Positions 13,901 through 27,912 of a stretch of DNA of 64,000 nucleotides are shown one piece after another. The position numbers and the translations under genes are program-made. The notes beneath the pieces were generated by a model. The model saw only the letters and a program-made list of their open reading frames with translations, had not been told where the DNA came from and did no database searches. Where the stretch lies: NCBI GenBank assembly GCA_003254885.1, contig QANT01001781.1, forward strand, positions 1-64,000, read 5' to 3'. This stretch comes from Purshia tridentata. Lineage: Eukaryota > Streptophyta > Magnoliopsida > Rosales > Rosaceae. Each line of letters opens with the position of its first letter. The stretch's first letter is position 1.

Positions 13901-16900
13901 TAGAATCCTGAAGCAAAAGGGCAATCACACAGGTGGCATTGTCACTAGAAAGACCAGCAGAGTCCCAAGGTGTCATTCTTGCACAGGCCTTCTTTTTTGG
14001 ATTAACAAATGAGTGGTGCATTTATGTGGCCTCCACCAAATCCTCTGCTATTGTCTCACTCGCACCTCTTCATGATTGTTATTCCCATGTGATTGTGCTC
14101 CTCTCACACAGAGAGAGATAGTCTAAGGGAGGGAGGGAGAGGGAGAGGGAGAGACAGAGACAGAGACAGAGAGAAATGTCTAGGACTTGTTTAGGGGCCG
14201 CCCCCTAAAACTCAATTGTTCTTAATTCAGTCTGACCCACTTTGTTGAATTGTGTGAATATCTATAGGGAATAGGGTACCTCCTTATGCAGAGCTATAGG
14301 CAGCTTCTTTCAAGAGTTTGGGTTTTAAGCAGAACAGCTTTCCAAATCTTGCGGCAACTACAATCCATTTTTGTTCCTCATCTTAACTGTAACATCTCAA
14401 TATCAAAAAATAACGTGGTTGAGGATGCTTGATTGATTGTACCGTCTTATCACAACATCACCCTCTTTAGACCAAATTCAGTTCCCTCACCTAAGATATA
14501 CAACATTTATTAAATGCCCACTTGGGTAATGAGTTTATTTAGAGATAGACAATCTGTTTGTGATGTAACTGATGTTGAAAAAATGGGATGGAAGCTCAAA
14601 TCAATCAAACCAGTATTGGTTGTCAGCCAATTTTGGGATCTGCTTGCATTTGTATGAATGAGATGATTCTCAACTCGATCATCATATCAGCAAGAGGACA
14701 TACATTAATTAATACATCATTTTCTATTAAAAGTAGTTGTCTTACATGATCTGGCATATCAAAGTGTTGTGAGAATTAAATCCCAGTGATCAAATGGTAG
14801 GTAAAGATAGATGGGGAGATATGGATGATCATATAATATATTGAGGAAGAGGAGTGCATGGTAATGACTAATGGGGGCAAGAGAAAATGCCAATCATACA
14901 AAAACAGAATTACAGAAAGCCCTTGGCCTTTGGTCTATGACAAACCGACAGTGTCGCATTAATCAAGGGCAGACATTAGCCAGCTCAGTTGGGAGACATT
15001 TGGGGGTGATTTTTTTATATTAATTTACTGGTTTTTTGATTAGGGAATGGGGATGACTCTGCCACAACCATAGATCTTAAACATGTTCTAGGGATCTATA
15101 AAATAAAACCCTTATTTTTTAATTTGGTGGATAGGGGACAAGAAACCCATTAGGGTTCCAACGGCTACTTGCACTAAAGAAAATTGTTCCAAATATATAA
15201 CCTCAACTTTACTCCAAGTTTTTCTGCAATGTTGTCTTGTATTAAACATAATTTACAATGTACGTAGCTTGACCTTTTGATATGGATCTATCATCCATTG
15301 GGGTGTTGATTTTGTCGTCTAGCAAGGTGAGGGAGACACTGCCCTAGATTTTAATGTGGAAGCATGCTCAAGACGAAGCACAAGTGAACACAAACTTCAG
15401 CTAATATTAATTATTAAAACAAAAATAAATTAAAATAAATAGTAATAAGATTGGGACGTGGATTAAACAATTGGGGAAAAGGTTAAAGATGAAATGGGTA
15501 CGTAAACATTATATTCTTGTTTTATGTGATTGGGGGTATCGTAAACCTTGTTCTGGCTCTTCTCATGCCTTCTATTCAGATAGAAAGAAAAGCACACTTC
15601 ACCAATATTAAGGAATGCACATAATAATGGTTCTGGTCCTTGTAGCACAATTTTCAAGATAACCATCGTGATAAGGAAGAATAATCAGGTTGTAACTAAT
15701 CACCATTAATACAAATGGTCCATGGTGTATTGGTGTGCCCCAAATAGAAAGTGTGTATGTGTGAGAGAGAGACAGAGAGAGACAGAGAGAGGGATATAGA
15801 GGCCATTTTAATGTCTAAAGAGGTGGGTTTGAAGAATTGAAAATAAGGAGTAAGTGATAAGGCCTAAGGGTAATTAGGGATGAGTGATGAGATCACATGG
15901 TCTTTGGCATGCTGCTGATTCCTTTAACAAAAGCTAAAATACACACCAAAATAGAAGAGAGCAGGGGATGAGATATGTATTTTGTAGCTCCAAACCACAT
16001 GCTTTTATGGGGACCATCAAACCCCAAAAATTAGAGCTACCTTCCAAGAGAGCTAGCATGAGAAGATCCCAAAAAGTAATACAAAAAGAAAGATTGTTTC
16101 TCTCAAATCTTACTCCTTACTAAACTACAACTCAAAAGTCCTAAACCCCATAAAGGGGAATGTACCAAACAACAACAAAAATAATAATAAAAGTGCATTT
16201 GCATGCTGGACTGCAGTCACCTTTGCTTTGAAACAACATTTCATGCCTTGGTTACTGCATGTGTCATTGCTTTTATTCTTGTTTCTAGTTAGTAGTAGTA
16301 ACACACCAAAAATTAAGAATACTATTTGTTTAAGAAAACAGATAACAATCAAGGGTACCCTAGGAGATTTGAGTGCCCCATGTACTTTGATAAATCTATA
16401 AAGGGGCACCTCCTTTTTCTTGTGTATTTTAAAATAGCCAAAAAAATTATTGCATTCTGAGCATAGTTTTCTTATTCTAATGCCTTGTATAAGTTTCAAC
16501 ATGGGTTGTCAATCAATTTCTAGTTGGAGGCTTGGAGCTTTTATATTTATATATAAAAGCAGAGGTGCACACATTAATTGTTGCCCAAAATGAGGTTATA
16601 AAATCACGTATATTTCTATATATATATATATATTATTGAAAATACTTGCATTGGGTTTTGCATTCTTAACTGGTAGCCATTTACAGAAGCATGCATATAT
16701 ATATATATATAGATTTTATACAGCTGCTATAGAGTGTAGAGCAACCCATGAAATAAGCAAATTTTAACTTTGCATTGGTAAGATACATCATACATATTTT
16801 TTGGGTTCCAGTAAGGCAACAACTCGTTTTCTAATCAAGTACTGAACTCCCTTCTTCTAGTGGAAATTGAGTTTAATTCATAACTAGGGAGACCATGGCC

Positions 16901-17528
16901 ACCATGAATGATTGAATTCCACAATGTATTGCCAACTGAATTTGAATAGGCCAATTGGCCAAAGCAGAAAATGTTAATGGCTCTTCAAAGTTTCGTAAGG
17001 CAAATGGAATTTGTCCTGTTTCTGTGGTCAATTTTTATCAATAAAACAATTCTTCATCACCTAATATAAAATTTCTCAATTCACGGAGAGAGAGAGAGAG
17101 AGAAGCAACATCAACATGGCCTTATATTGTGATAACCAACCAATTAAGGTTCATCGATGCATAATGACATTACAAAACTTTGTAGAAACAGAGCAGAATA
17201 TACATTACATACAAACGAGAGAGACAGAGGAAGCTTGCTACCTGGTTGTCAGCAATTTACTAATTCCTAGATTAAGAAAGAAAAGGCAAAACAAAACAAA
17301 AGCTTACATGCCATGGTTAATAACTTTTTTCTTTTTTTTGGGGTAAAAAACCATGGTCATGAGGTCAGTAACGCTAGGTGAAGGGAATGCAACATATTTT
17401 TCTTAGCTCCTATAGTTATATTATATGGAAACCCAGCATAAACAAAAAAGGAAATTGGCCAAATGTGCATTTCGGTCAATTAACTTAGCATCATACGCAC
17501 ACTGACACACGATAGGGATAGAAAAAGA
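13901..17528. other. Intergenic with GA- and TA-rich simple repeats
   Basis: Purine tracts lie at 14112-14175 (gagggaga/gacaga variants), 15762-15795 and 17086-17104 (GA repeat). TA repeats lie near 16615-16635 and 16689-16711. The longest open frame (minus, 16125-16502) is a hydrophobic reading of T-rich DNA without recognisable features. No gene, tRNA or known microRNA sequence was recognised. Confidence 0.5.
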
Positions 17529-20210
17529 TCAGGACCCTTGATCATGATCTTGATCAGCTTGGGACAGACGTTGAAAAATGATGGGTGCACCATATTGAGG
17601 GTAAAGTAACATCTGAACCGTTGGTGCATGTTGATAGGTGGGGGCAATTCTGAAAGAGAAGCGTTGAAGTATGATGGCTACGGTCAGTTTTGCTTGTAAC
17701 AGCGCTAGATTTTGCCCAATGCATGTGCGGAGTCCAAGCCCAAATGGGATGAACCCGACCGGGTGCTTGGCGGCTCGGGCCACGCCCTCTGCGAATCGGC
17801 CCGGGTTGAACTCATTTGCATCATTTCCCCATATGCTCTTATCATGATGAACGGCCAGAATTGGAATCAAAAGCTCGGTCCCACATGGGACCTTGTATCC
17901 CCCAAGCTCTACATCCGTTCTTGTCCGTCGGATCGTCGCGATCGTAGGCGGGTACAAGCGTAGGGATTCATTCAGGATCATATTCAGCTGCACACCATAT
18001 CAATCCCAAAAAGAATAAAAGTTACGCATTGACTAAATTACCCTTAGTGCCTAACCTTTGCATTTGGAAAATGACGAAACTGCCACCGAAACTTTCTATC
18101 AAAAACATTTAACATAAAGCAAAAGGTGGCAGTTTGGTTTTTCTTAGGAAACAAACACGGGCTAGGAGACAAGACAGGATTTTTGTCCTAATACAGTACA
18201 TGATATATCTAACTTGTAAGCTTATATAGCATAGCCTTACCGTCTTGAGCTTTACAACATCGTCCTTGGTGGGTATGTCACGTGATCCGCACACCCTCAG
18301 GACCTCCGCACGTGCCTGCAGCTGCCAATGTGGGTGCATTGCTAGCAGAACCGTTGTCCACGTCAGCAAATTGGATGTGGTCTGTTTGCCCGCAAAGAAA
18401 AAGCTCTTGCACTCCTCAACAATGTCATGGACAGTGATATTTGATGAAGGGGAAGAAGAATCTGAGGCCTGAATCATGAGCCCCAATAAATCCTTTGGAC
18501 ATTTTTCATGCATATTGTTCTTGTTCTCCCTCCGCCGATCGATCAGCTTCATCAGTGATTTTTTAATTTCCTTGCCCAATTTCCAAGAATTGATGTTTCT
18601 TTTTGTGGGTAGAAATCTGAAACCAAAATTAATAATAGGCATATAATTATCATGTCAAACAAATTGTTACAATTTTGGTTTTTTGTTGTTTTCAAGTACA
18701 AAATCGATCTCAAGTTAAATAATGAATATGCACATGCAGAGAGAATTTAATTAATTACCTGTAACCGGGAATAAAAACCTTTTGAAACGCGTCAGCGACA
18801 AAGACCATTTGTTGAGCTTGTAGCCTGAAAATGGCTTTGCCATCTTCGTAACTGCTTCCAAATGCTGTTCGAGTAATTATATCTTCTGTTAGGGTTTGGA
18901 AGCACTCGGAGACTTCAATCTCCACCTCACCAGACTTGGACATGGCTGACCATTTGTCCATCATGCATACTATGCTTGCTTCCATCCCCGGAATCAGTAA
19001 CTGAAAGCATTAATTACTATAATTAATTAATGAACTTGCAATTAATATTAAGAAATGAGAGTTAATTAATTACTTTGAGATTCTCCATATGGAAGGTGGG
19101 GGTGATGATTTTTCTATGGTGAGCCCATTTTTCTCCTTTGAGGCTAAGGAGGCCATCACCTTCGAGCTGTTTAACAAGTGGGTGAGCCTCATTTTTCTCA
19201 TAGAATTCAGACCTTGAAGTAAATATTTCACGGATGAGATCAGGGTCTGAAACAGTGAGTCGAACTGTTGGTCCAAACCACACAAGAAACGTTGCACCTG
19301 CAGTAATTAATAAATAGATGTTTTAAATAAAAATAAATAAATAATAATTGTGAGGATGGATAGTGTAGGGCCTAGGAGAGAGAGAGAGAGAGGCAAAACA
19401 AAAGAAAGTAGGAAGAAGACAACTGAAAACTGGCTATTAAAAATACCAAACACTTGCATTTGCATTGCAAGTTCATTTTGGAAACTAAAGCCCCCTAAAA
19501 AACAAAAGAAAGAGGACACCTAAAACTGAAAAAGTAGATGAATGAAAGCTTTACTCCCACAAAAGTTGAGCATTTATCAATGACATTATTATTTTTCTTT
19601 TCTTTCATTTTTCACTCGGAGGGCTCACAGATTAATATGAGTACTACAGAAAAGAAGAGAGGAGGGAAAAAAACAGCTGCAGAAAAGAACAAAATCTGAA
19701 CTTGAACATGAAGAATCCCAAGCTCAGGAAAAATGTCTTAAGAAGAAGTACCCAAAAACCAAAAAATAAGCCTTTGAAAAAGCCAGAAATTATGATTACC
19801 ATCATCATAAAAACCCATAATAGTTGAAAGATTTGAAAGGTTGTTGGTGATCGAACTTGTTTAAAACATTGAGAAATGAAATGAATACAAGTGAATATAA
19901 GCAACATTCAAAAAAGAGAGAGGGTACCATAGATTTTGTTCCAGTGATGGTAAAAGGGGAGGACTCTTGGGAGAATATGGTGAGAGAAAGTTGGCATGGG
20001 TTGAGAAGAGGCCTTAAGCATCATCCCCACAAGTTCTTTGACATTTCCAATGAAGAAACGGTAAGGGGGTCCTCTGATCCCTTGCTTTCCGAAATGCTCC
20101 TCAATTTTTCTGGGTGTCCACCACATCACCACCGCCATCCGTAACGACAAAAGCACCACCATCAAGCTTATGCACACCACCTTCAGCCACCACAACAGCT
20201 CTTGCTCCAT
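17529..20210 (-). CDS. CYP734A1: Cytochrome P450 CYP734A (brassinosteroid 26-hydroxylase, BAS1-like)
   Basis: ER-bound CYP72-clan P450. CYP734A1/BAS1 inactivates castasterone and brassinolide by C-26 hydroxylation; the same reaction is inferred. Five exons on the minus strand: 20210-19928, 19297-19074, 19000-18759, 18616-18241, 17987-17529, all in frame, giving 527 aa (BAS1 is about 520). An N-terminal membrane anchor (about residues 8-30) is followed by WWTPRKIEEHFGKQGIRGPP, near-identical to BAS1. The I-helix reads FFFAGKQTTSN (AGxxT), the ExxR motif is ESLR (382-385) and the haem loop is PFGLGLRTCIG with Cys464. The NEAHPLVKQLEGDGLLSLKG and TPTFHMENLK blocks also match. No key residue is missing. 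The symbol marks the likely orthology group; paralogues in the same genome cannot be excluded. A (GA)n tract lies in or near its leader at 20371-20396. Confidence 0.95.
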
Positions 20211-23200
20211 GCTCTTAATTCGATCGGTCGATGGGTCGACCCACCTCTTAATATTCTCTTCTCGCTACCAAAGATATTTGCTTGTGTTGTGTGGACTTCT
20301 AGAGCAGTCTTTTCTTTTCTTGCCTTTGCTTGTTACTTGTTAGTGTGTGTCTTTGGGTTTTTAATACTACAGAAAGAGAGAGAGAGAGAGAGAGAGTTTT
20401 AATTTAGGAGGGAGAGGGGGGGTTAGCAAGGCCAACGGCGTAGGGGCCGCCTTTGGAATTCTAAGGGGGTCAACGAGTGCAAGAGAGGGGGCATTTTTTA
20501 ATCTCAATTTCAATTCCTTTGAGGACAATCCTGCCCTTGTCTTTCCTCATTAGTATTATTATATCCCTCACTCCATTTTCAAAATCAATTTCTTTTTCTA
20601 ATTCTCCACGGCCATTTGTAATGTACGTATAGTTTATTGGAAAAATAACTTCTTTTTGTTTTCGAAAAACCAAATTCTTGTTAAATTAATAATGGCATAG
20701 AGATAGAGATGAACATTCTATAATGTAAGAATGTTCCACCCTCCTTAAGATGTTTTGATTATCATTTTATATTCACATTCTCATACAAAATTTAATTAAT
20801 GCACCATATATTTATTTCAATATATAAAATATTAACATGAGTATTTAAACATCATGTACTTTTCACAAATAAGATATTAATATACACAACTAATACATCA
20901 TTTTAACAAAATAATAAATTAATTAGTTATAGTGAGTAAATTTAGTGAACGTATTTAAGATTATTAAATGAGATAAAGTAGCATGTAGCTTTGAATTATT
21001 GGAATTAGTAAAGTGATGAAAAATGGTGAAAAAATAAATTGAGATTAGATTATTAATTAATTGATTCCTTCCAACCTCACTATTACTCTAAAAAGAAAAT
21101 AGGATTTTGTTGTCTACTTATTGTGTTTGGCAAATTCTACATATACATAATAAATCGTCACCCATACCTTAAAGTTACCACTATATATCCTTGTGGATAA
21201 TACCAATAATCACCTTCTTTTGCTAAATTCCAATAATATAACTCTAATTAGCTCTTGACATAGTGTGGTCCATTTTGAAAATTCCATACTCATGTCACCA
21301 AAGCCATGATTCCTTTTTTGTGATACGCACTAACCATATATATATTTTTCCCCACTTTAAATAAATCCTATGTTGTACTACATAGTGATATGGCAATAAT
21401 ATTTGATGTTCGATCACCACATTTATTGCTGTATGAACCCCACATATGTAAATATATTATATACAAATAATTAGAAAAAAAATTATTGAGTCAACTCCAT
21501 GATTTTAATTATTCAATAATATTAACCCATATGCTCTCAAATAATTTATCTATTGACATTGAAATAATGATGATCAGATCAACATGACCCTCAACTTAAT
21601 AATTTTGCATACCTTTTATTTTTCCAACCTAGCTAGAATAAAATTAGGAATTAAATAATGAACATGTAAGAATTGTATTGATCATACTTAATTAAATAAT
21701 TAACCAGCTTCAATTCCTTGAAAGGGAAAGAGATATTGAATGTCCAAGTGACTGCTATGGTTCCTACCCTCTTCCTTTGTTCCCAAAAAGATGATTTGGG
21801 AGTTTGGGAAGGAGAAGGAGGAGGGGGGGCACAAAGGGGGTTGTTGTTTGGAATGTTGCTCTTAAATTTGTGCACATGGAAACAAGGCTGTCTATTTTAG
21901 GGTTTCTTTCTGTGGTTTTAGGTGGGGAAATATGCTCTAGTTGACCCAACACTGGGGTACCACGCAAGGGCACCCTTCGCCTAATCTTGTCCTAATAGAC
22001 CCAAGACATGTTGGGCCATGTGCCCTTCATAGGTCCTACAATTTTAAAACAAACTCAACCGTTACACTTAGATCATAGATGTACATGTTTATTGTGCATA
22101 TATGCCTAAGTTCCTAACCCAACAAATTAAGTTACCCTGACAAATTTAAGTAACCGTTCACAGTTCACACTGACCTCTAAGTCTCCAACTTTAATTTCAT
22201 CCTCATCAATTAACTACTAATTCAACCAAATTCGTCAATGACGTATATATAAACGATTTAAGAGTGAAAAGATATATATTTATATACAATAATAGTAAAG
22301 AAGTAAATTCATCATAATTTGTTTCGACCAAAAGAGAACATATATACAAGTACGCCCACATAGCCTATAGGAACATTGTATGTAGAAACTAGCTAGGGAG
22401 CAGGCACGTGCGATGCATGTGCTGGATCGATGGATGCATGCATGTATTACATTGCAGCTCTAGCTAGAGAAATATATAGATAGCAGTAACATTATTAATA
22501 TGTGGGGGATGAACAATTTAAATAAAGAGCTTAATTAGAGTAGTAAGATAATTAAACATATGCATGAAGTTTGTAAAGCTTTATTATGTGTGTGTGTGTG
22601 ACAGACTCACAGTGTGAGTGCATGTGTGTGAGAAAGATCAAGTATGAGAGCATCGAATTGTAGATTTCAAGGAAGATCTGAATTCGTCCTTGAAGGGCTG
22701 CTCAGTTGTCTAGCTTTAGTTAGATAAATAGATCGGGGGTGATGCAAATGAAGCTTTAAAAAGGGCGAATATATATATATACAGAATATGTATTAGCTTT
22801 GCCTTCCCTTCCCTTACAAGTTACAAACACATTTTTCTCTGCAAAATTAAAAAAGGACAAAAGGACAAAGTAGAATATGCAATCACTTAACAAGCTCTGG
22901 AGTTTTCGAAAATGACCAAAATAATCCAACCAAGCTAGAAAGGCTGCACCCTTATGTGCTAGCTGCCTCTGCTTGAAAACTTAATTATATTTATAAAACT
23001 CCTCTGACAGACTATATATATATGTGTGTGTGTGTGTGTGTAGTTATCTACATAATGTACCATCTGATATACAAAACGTGTAACTATGTGATTGTGTATG
23101 ATAGACCATTGGAAGTGAATGCAACTTGGAATTATAGAGATGATGATATACAAAAGATTGAGATTCAATGATAGAGTTTGGACCCCAACTTCAATGAAAA

Positions 23201-24300
23201 TAATAATTGACATCTTACAAGATAAAGATTGGAGAATGACTTTTAGAATTGGTGCATAATACAAAGATCGACTTAGTTGGTAAAGACAAGAGGTACAAGA
23301 GTAAAAGAAGGGATATGCACATATGATTTGGTAGCAAATCCCTCCCCTCATCTCATCCCCATCATATCTCATGATTCTCATCACATAATTTTAATTTCCT
23401 TCTAATCATAAGTCACCGCTCCCTAGCAAGCTAGATATTAATTATTCATCCTACAATCAAGGATGTATATATATATGGTTCAAAGATGCAATACCCCAAA
23501 TCTAAATTAATACACCCATTTTGGAGTGAGATTTAATTGTGTCCACATGTCATTCCATACCCAATTTTATATACATAAAAAGAAGAATTTGACTTAATTC
23601 CATGATGATGATGAGAATTAATTAGGATTAATTAATTAATTGGAGTATCCATAGGTACTCATGCCAAAATCAAATTTGAATGTGATTTGATGATCCTCAA
23701 GTGTTGTTTTTTTCATCCGAGTAATAATGCATGGTGGTCAAGGAATGCGCACTTAGATGGTCAATCAAGAAAGAAATTTGAAAAAGTTGAGTTTCACTAT
23801 CAAATTAAAGAGCATGCGTATGCGCATGCTTTTACCAGAAAGAACCACGATTTACATCTTCATATCACTTTGAATCAGCATTGTTACAAGATTTAATGAG
23901 TTTCCGCCTTTTTTCAAACTTAGTTGTTGGAAAATGACGTAATATCTTAATTCATTACTTTCTATCTTTTCTATAACAAAATGTAGCGAGTAATATTATA
24001 TCTTGGACTCTACTGTCAAATCAGTCCTGGTTTCCATTATTAGAAGTGAAACTGGAATTTCTATCTACTTCTGGTATTTTAATTTCAAATTGAAAAGAAT
24101 TAAAGCAATTAATTATATATAAATGAATTTGGTTGATTTGTCAAGTAATAATTATATCACATATTATTGTGTGAGGGAGAGCGAGACAGAGAGAGGGCAA
24201 ACAAGCCAATGCCAATATAAAACGAGTTGTCGTCCACGCAATCAACGGTGTGACGGGTCCAGGGCCTTCAGGCTCCAGCTGCACTGTCTTATTATATCCC
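20211..24300. other. CYP734A upstream region and intergenic DNA
   Basis: Contains the CYP734A leader and promoter side (GA repeat 20371-20396; G-rich ggagagggggggtta near 20410), then AT-rich DNA. A TA/TG microsatellite lies at about 23012-23041, and a near-palindrome (agcatgcgtatgcgcatgct) near 23811-23830. No gene recognised. Confidence 0.45.
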
Positions 24301-24400
24301 CCGTCCATGTCAAATCATGGTTTGCCACGTGTCGCCCAATCATTGACTTTTCTCTACATTTTGTCCGCATATAAAAGGCTTTCGTTACATCAACTCAAAG
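24301..24400 (+). promoter_or_regulatory. Promoter-like block without an obvious gene
   Basis: A G-box/ABRE-like CCACGTGTC at 24325-24333, a W-box-like TTGACTTT at 24342-24349 and a good TATA box (catataaaagg, TATAAAA at 24370-24376) sit in correct order and spacing for a plus-strand promoter. A CT-rich leader-like stretch follows at 24418-24480. The only ATG soon after (24488) opens a frame of about 34 codons with no recognisable features. Confidence 0.4.
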
Positions 24401-24484
24401 CTTTGGCAGATTCAGCACTCCCTTTCCTTTCTTTTCTTCCTCCAATTACCAAATCACCCTCCATACCACTACCTATTTATCTCA

Positions 24485-24590
24485 CTCATGAACGTTAGCT
24501 CAACGAAGATAATGATGCTTCGTAAATCTAGTCTATTGACCCTAAAGTTTAAGACTTTCAGTTCAAATCTTCTTTTTTTATTAATTTAGT
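24485..24590 (+). mobile_element. Possible tRNA-derived SINE fragment
   Basis: A box-A-like gttagctcaacga at about 24494 and a box-B-like cagttcaaatctt near 24559 are spaced about 65 bp apart and followed by a T-run (24571-24578), as in some plant SINEs. Both boxes are imperfect and no flanking target duplication was found, so this is tentative. Confidence 0.3.
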
Positions 24591-27500
24591 TACATCTGTT
24601 GTATAGTATTAGTATGTGACTCACAAATATTAATCAATGTTCAAACTGTTTAGATATCCATTATATACAAGTACAACGGGTGTAGGAAAATATTGTTCAT
24701 TTTTAATGCTCCAAACAAATATCACCTTAGAGCAAGTAGTTTGTGAATTGAATTGATAGACATAGACACGTGGTACCCAACAACATGCAGTGTTAGGATC
24801 TCTTGTCTTGACGCAAACAAAAATTCATTGATTTGAAGTTTTTCTCAGGCTCTAATTATGAAATAATCATAGGCCTTAAAAGTTAAAACAGGTAATGAAA
24901 AGAAATATATGTATACATGAAGTGATGAGTTTAGACGAATGCTTCTCTCATATGGAGGAGCACAAAGCGGATAAGGGTAATTTTGGAAAATCATATAACA
25001 TGCTTCTAAGTTATTAACTTTATCAGAATTTAAAAAAAGAAAAAGAAAGAAAAAAGCAGCAGGTCAGGTTTGTCTTTGAGTACGAAGATAACAACCTCTG
25101 GCAGTAATGTATGAAATCACTGGCCATATCCCCTCGTGAATCAAGGGTCAGTTTTTTCACTTTATCACTTACAAACTCTTTAAATTATTTTATTTATATA
25201 CACTTCACTGTTCACTGCCATCTATGATGACCATTTTGATTTTGCCACCTTTTTTTTTTTTTTTACCTTCCCCAAGATTTTCTCACAGAGATTATAAATT
25301 ATTTACTAATTTTTATGCATAACAATTCACAATTGTAAGCTAACCACGCCACATTTCCAATTTGAAAGATGTCAAATGTTTTGTCCCTATAAAACCATCC
25401 TTGTCCATTCATGTCTCTTCTAAGTACTTGTACTCTTACAAGCTTAATTAATCTCTTCTTTAATCAGTTCTGCTTAATTTTTTATTTCAGATAATCTAGT
25501 TTGGATTAATTCTTGTGTTTCTACTTTGGAAAGTATATATAAAAAAGTGTGTGAGATGGAGGCACGTGGTACACTGCATGATACTAGGCAATTTTTATTT
25601 TAGTTTCATCGGTACAAATTGGGAATATGTTGGAGGAATGTTTTACAGTAAATTATGTGACACCTCAAATATTAAAAATTTGATAGTAGTTGCATTGACA
25701 CCTAAAGGTATGACATTATTAGCAGAGTGTTTGATCTTTACTGCTTTTGTTGTTTGTACCAAGAGAAAAGAAAACCACTGCCCCAAACTTTATATATAAA
25801 TGCCTCTTCACCATCCCTCAGAATATATAGTATCATTGATTTTAATTTCTTTCACTGAATTTGTTATAAATCCAAAATGTATTGAAAAGTGGAACCAAGA
25901 AGTAAAAGGATATATTTCAGCAACTTTTTGCAGGATTCTCACAGAAATGCAGAATACTGATACTCATTACAATCGCAATGGCATGTCCTTTCAAGATATG
26001 ACAGGCTAAATGATTATACATATTCTTGGAGTAGATGATTAGCACAAGCCTCAATCTGGAGCATAGAACTTTCTAACAATCATTAATCAAGGTTTGTCAT
26101 TCCTTGATCAAACAGTTAAGCCCTGTATGATCTTCAATCTCATTAGTCATTATAATGCTTGAAATCCTTAACTTCCAATATGCATGACCATTTGGAGCCT
26201 ATAATTAAGCTTGTCACTGAGTCATTCATTGACTCATTGGAGGGTTCAATTTGAAGCACCTCAAGGTCCCTCAGAGACCCATTTTATTAGTATTGAGCTG
26301 GAGGCCCAGAAGGGTTACAATCCTTTAGGCACATGGCCTTATCTTAGGAGTACATATCAAAGCCTTATATAACATGAACTATTCATTACTAATTAATGCT
26401 GATTATGAGTCAGCAGTAGACAAGTGCACACTACAATGTTCAATTGTTAATAGTTTGATCAGCTAGCTCAGGCTATTTATTGCATGAGGACCAAAGTCCT
26501 TGCAGTTTCAAGTGACAAGAAATTAATGGAAAGGAATAAAAGCATGGGAATACAGATCATTCACAACTCAGCTCACAGCCAAGCTAAGGCCCAAGAGGAA
26601 GGTGAAATGAAAGTAGCTAGTAGTAAGTGATATCCATTGGTAAGCATTAAATTCAGGTTTGGCTATTGCAATAGGCAGAGCATGAGGAATACATGCATAT
26701 ATAGCAAATACAGCGACAGTTGCTTGCTATCCTCCCATTTATACCACTCCCCTTATGAGTAAGCACATGCCCCCTTTGCAGAACATGTCCTGTTTCAATT
26801 CAAGTCTACATGGAATACAACATCCTACATTGAATTCCTTTCATCATCACCTTTCAAGCTACTCCTTACCCTACCATGAGCTATCAGACCTTGCCTTCTC
26901 TCTACTTATATCATCATCAATTTCATATCTGAATTCACATGATGTGCTGCAAAGTAACGATGAGTCACAATCTTCAATCACTAGTACTCAATATTGCCAC
27001 TACATAATCTTAAGTGGCATTATGATTAATTTAGGACGTGTATATATAACAAATGGCCCTTCCTTTTTGTATTAGTTGCTAGCTAGCTGATACAATTTGG
27101 TGCTGTCTGTCACCAAAGTACCAATGAGTTGTTACATAATGTGTACAGTAAAATTGCAGATGCATCATGCATATCAATTAATTTAGCAGAACTGAGACGC
27201 ACATCATATATGGACACTAAAAACAAGAGGAGGGTGGTGTTAGAATATGTTTGAATAGAAATCTTAAAAGTTAGTGTTTGCAATCCTAACCTTGTTCCAT
27301 AACCAACAGGTGGAACTGGTGTCATAAAAGAAAAGGAAAGAATAGCCATTTCACCAAAAGGAAGCAAGACAGGAGAAGTCATTGCAAAGAGAGCCCATTC
27401 AGAATAATAGCAATAGAAGCTGACTTTTGAAAAGATAAGAGAAGAGAATTAAAAGGGCTTGGGATTGGGATCCTTGTATTGTGGCCCAACCCCAATGAAG

Positions 27501-27840
27501 CCAATATCCGACCACCTACCGACAGTGAAAGCCACCCCTTTTGCTGCCTTTAAGCTAAAATTTATTCACCTCTGCTCTGCTCTCTATGTTCACAGTCTCT
27601 ATGAATATGGGGCCTTCAGCCTTGTTAGGAACAGGGTTTATATTGTATATGAGCCCCTCAAGTTTTGGACAGTGTCCTTGAATGAAGGGGCCAACCCCAC
27701 AAAACATATGATAGACAATGCTGGCAAGGAGGTTAAGACCAGCTTGCACATGCCCCACTCTCCGGGTTGGAATGAAGTGGATGCCTAGTGGCCATCAACG
27801 AACAGTGATAGACTTAGTGAGTGAGAAAAGAGAGAGAGAG
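24591..27840. other. Intergenic, no gene recognised
   Basis: AT-rich. A second TATA-like motif (ctataaaacc) lies at 25388-25397, followed by a CT-rich stretch and a possible acceptor (ttttatttcag) at 25491. Open frames at 26755-27075 and 27459-27788 (108 aa) have no recognisable domain. The region 27450-27800 is less AT-rich than its surroundings and may be transcribed, but nothing decides this. Confidence 0.4.
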
Positions 27841-27849
27841 TATAGTACT

Positions 27850-27912
27850 CACACTGAAGCAATTGGGGTTGGTTGAGAGAGAACACTGTTCTAGTGTTCT
27901 CTGTTCAGTGTG
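27850..27912 (+). other. Hairpin-forming sequence
   Basis: An inner perfect 10-bp stem, agagaacact (27878-27887) with agtgttctct (27893-27902), closes a 5-base loop. An outer 9-bp stem, cacactgaa (27850-27858) with ttcagtgtg (27904-27912), brackets it. The 5' arm has 19 unpaired bases between the stems and the 3' arm only one, which is poor for a microRNA precursor. It does not match a microRNA I know. Confidence 0.5.

Noticed and set aside
16125-16502. Minus-strand 125-aa open frame with hydrophobic runs
   Set aside because: The hydrophobic residues come from T-rich DNA; no recognisable motif, start context or splice support.
22391-22425. gagcaggcacgtgcgatgca resembles miR164
   Set aside because: Misses several bases of miR164 and no foldback with a matching arm was found.
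23811-23830. Near-palindrome agcatgcgtatgcgcatgct as an operator-like site
   Set aside because: Isolated, imperfect and not near any gene start.
26755-27075. 106-codon plus-strand open frame
   Set aside because: Composition typical of random AT-rich sequence (Ser/His-rich); nothing recognised.
27459-27788. 109-codon plus-strand open frame
   Set aside because: No domain or family resemblance, and the opposite strand is also open in part; kept only as a possible transcript region.
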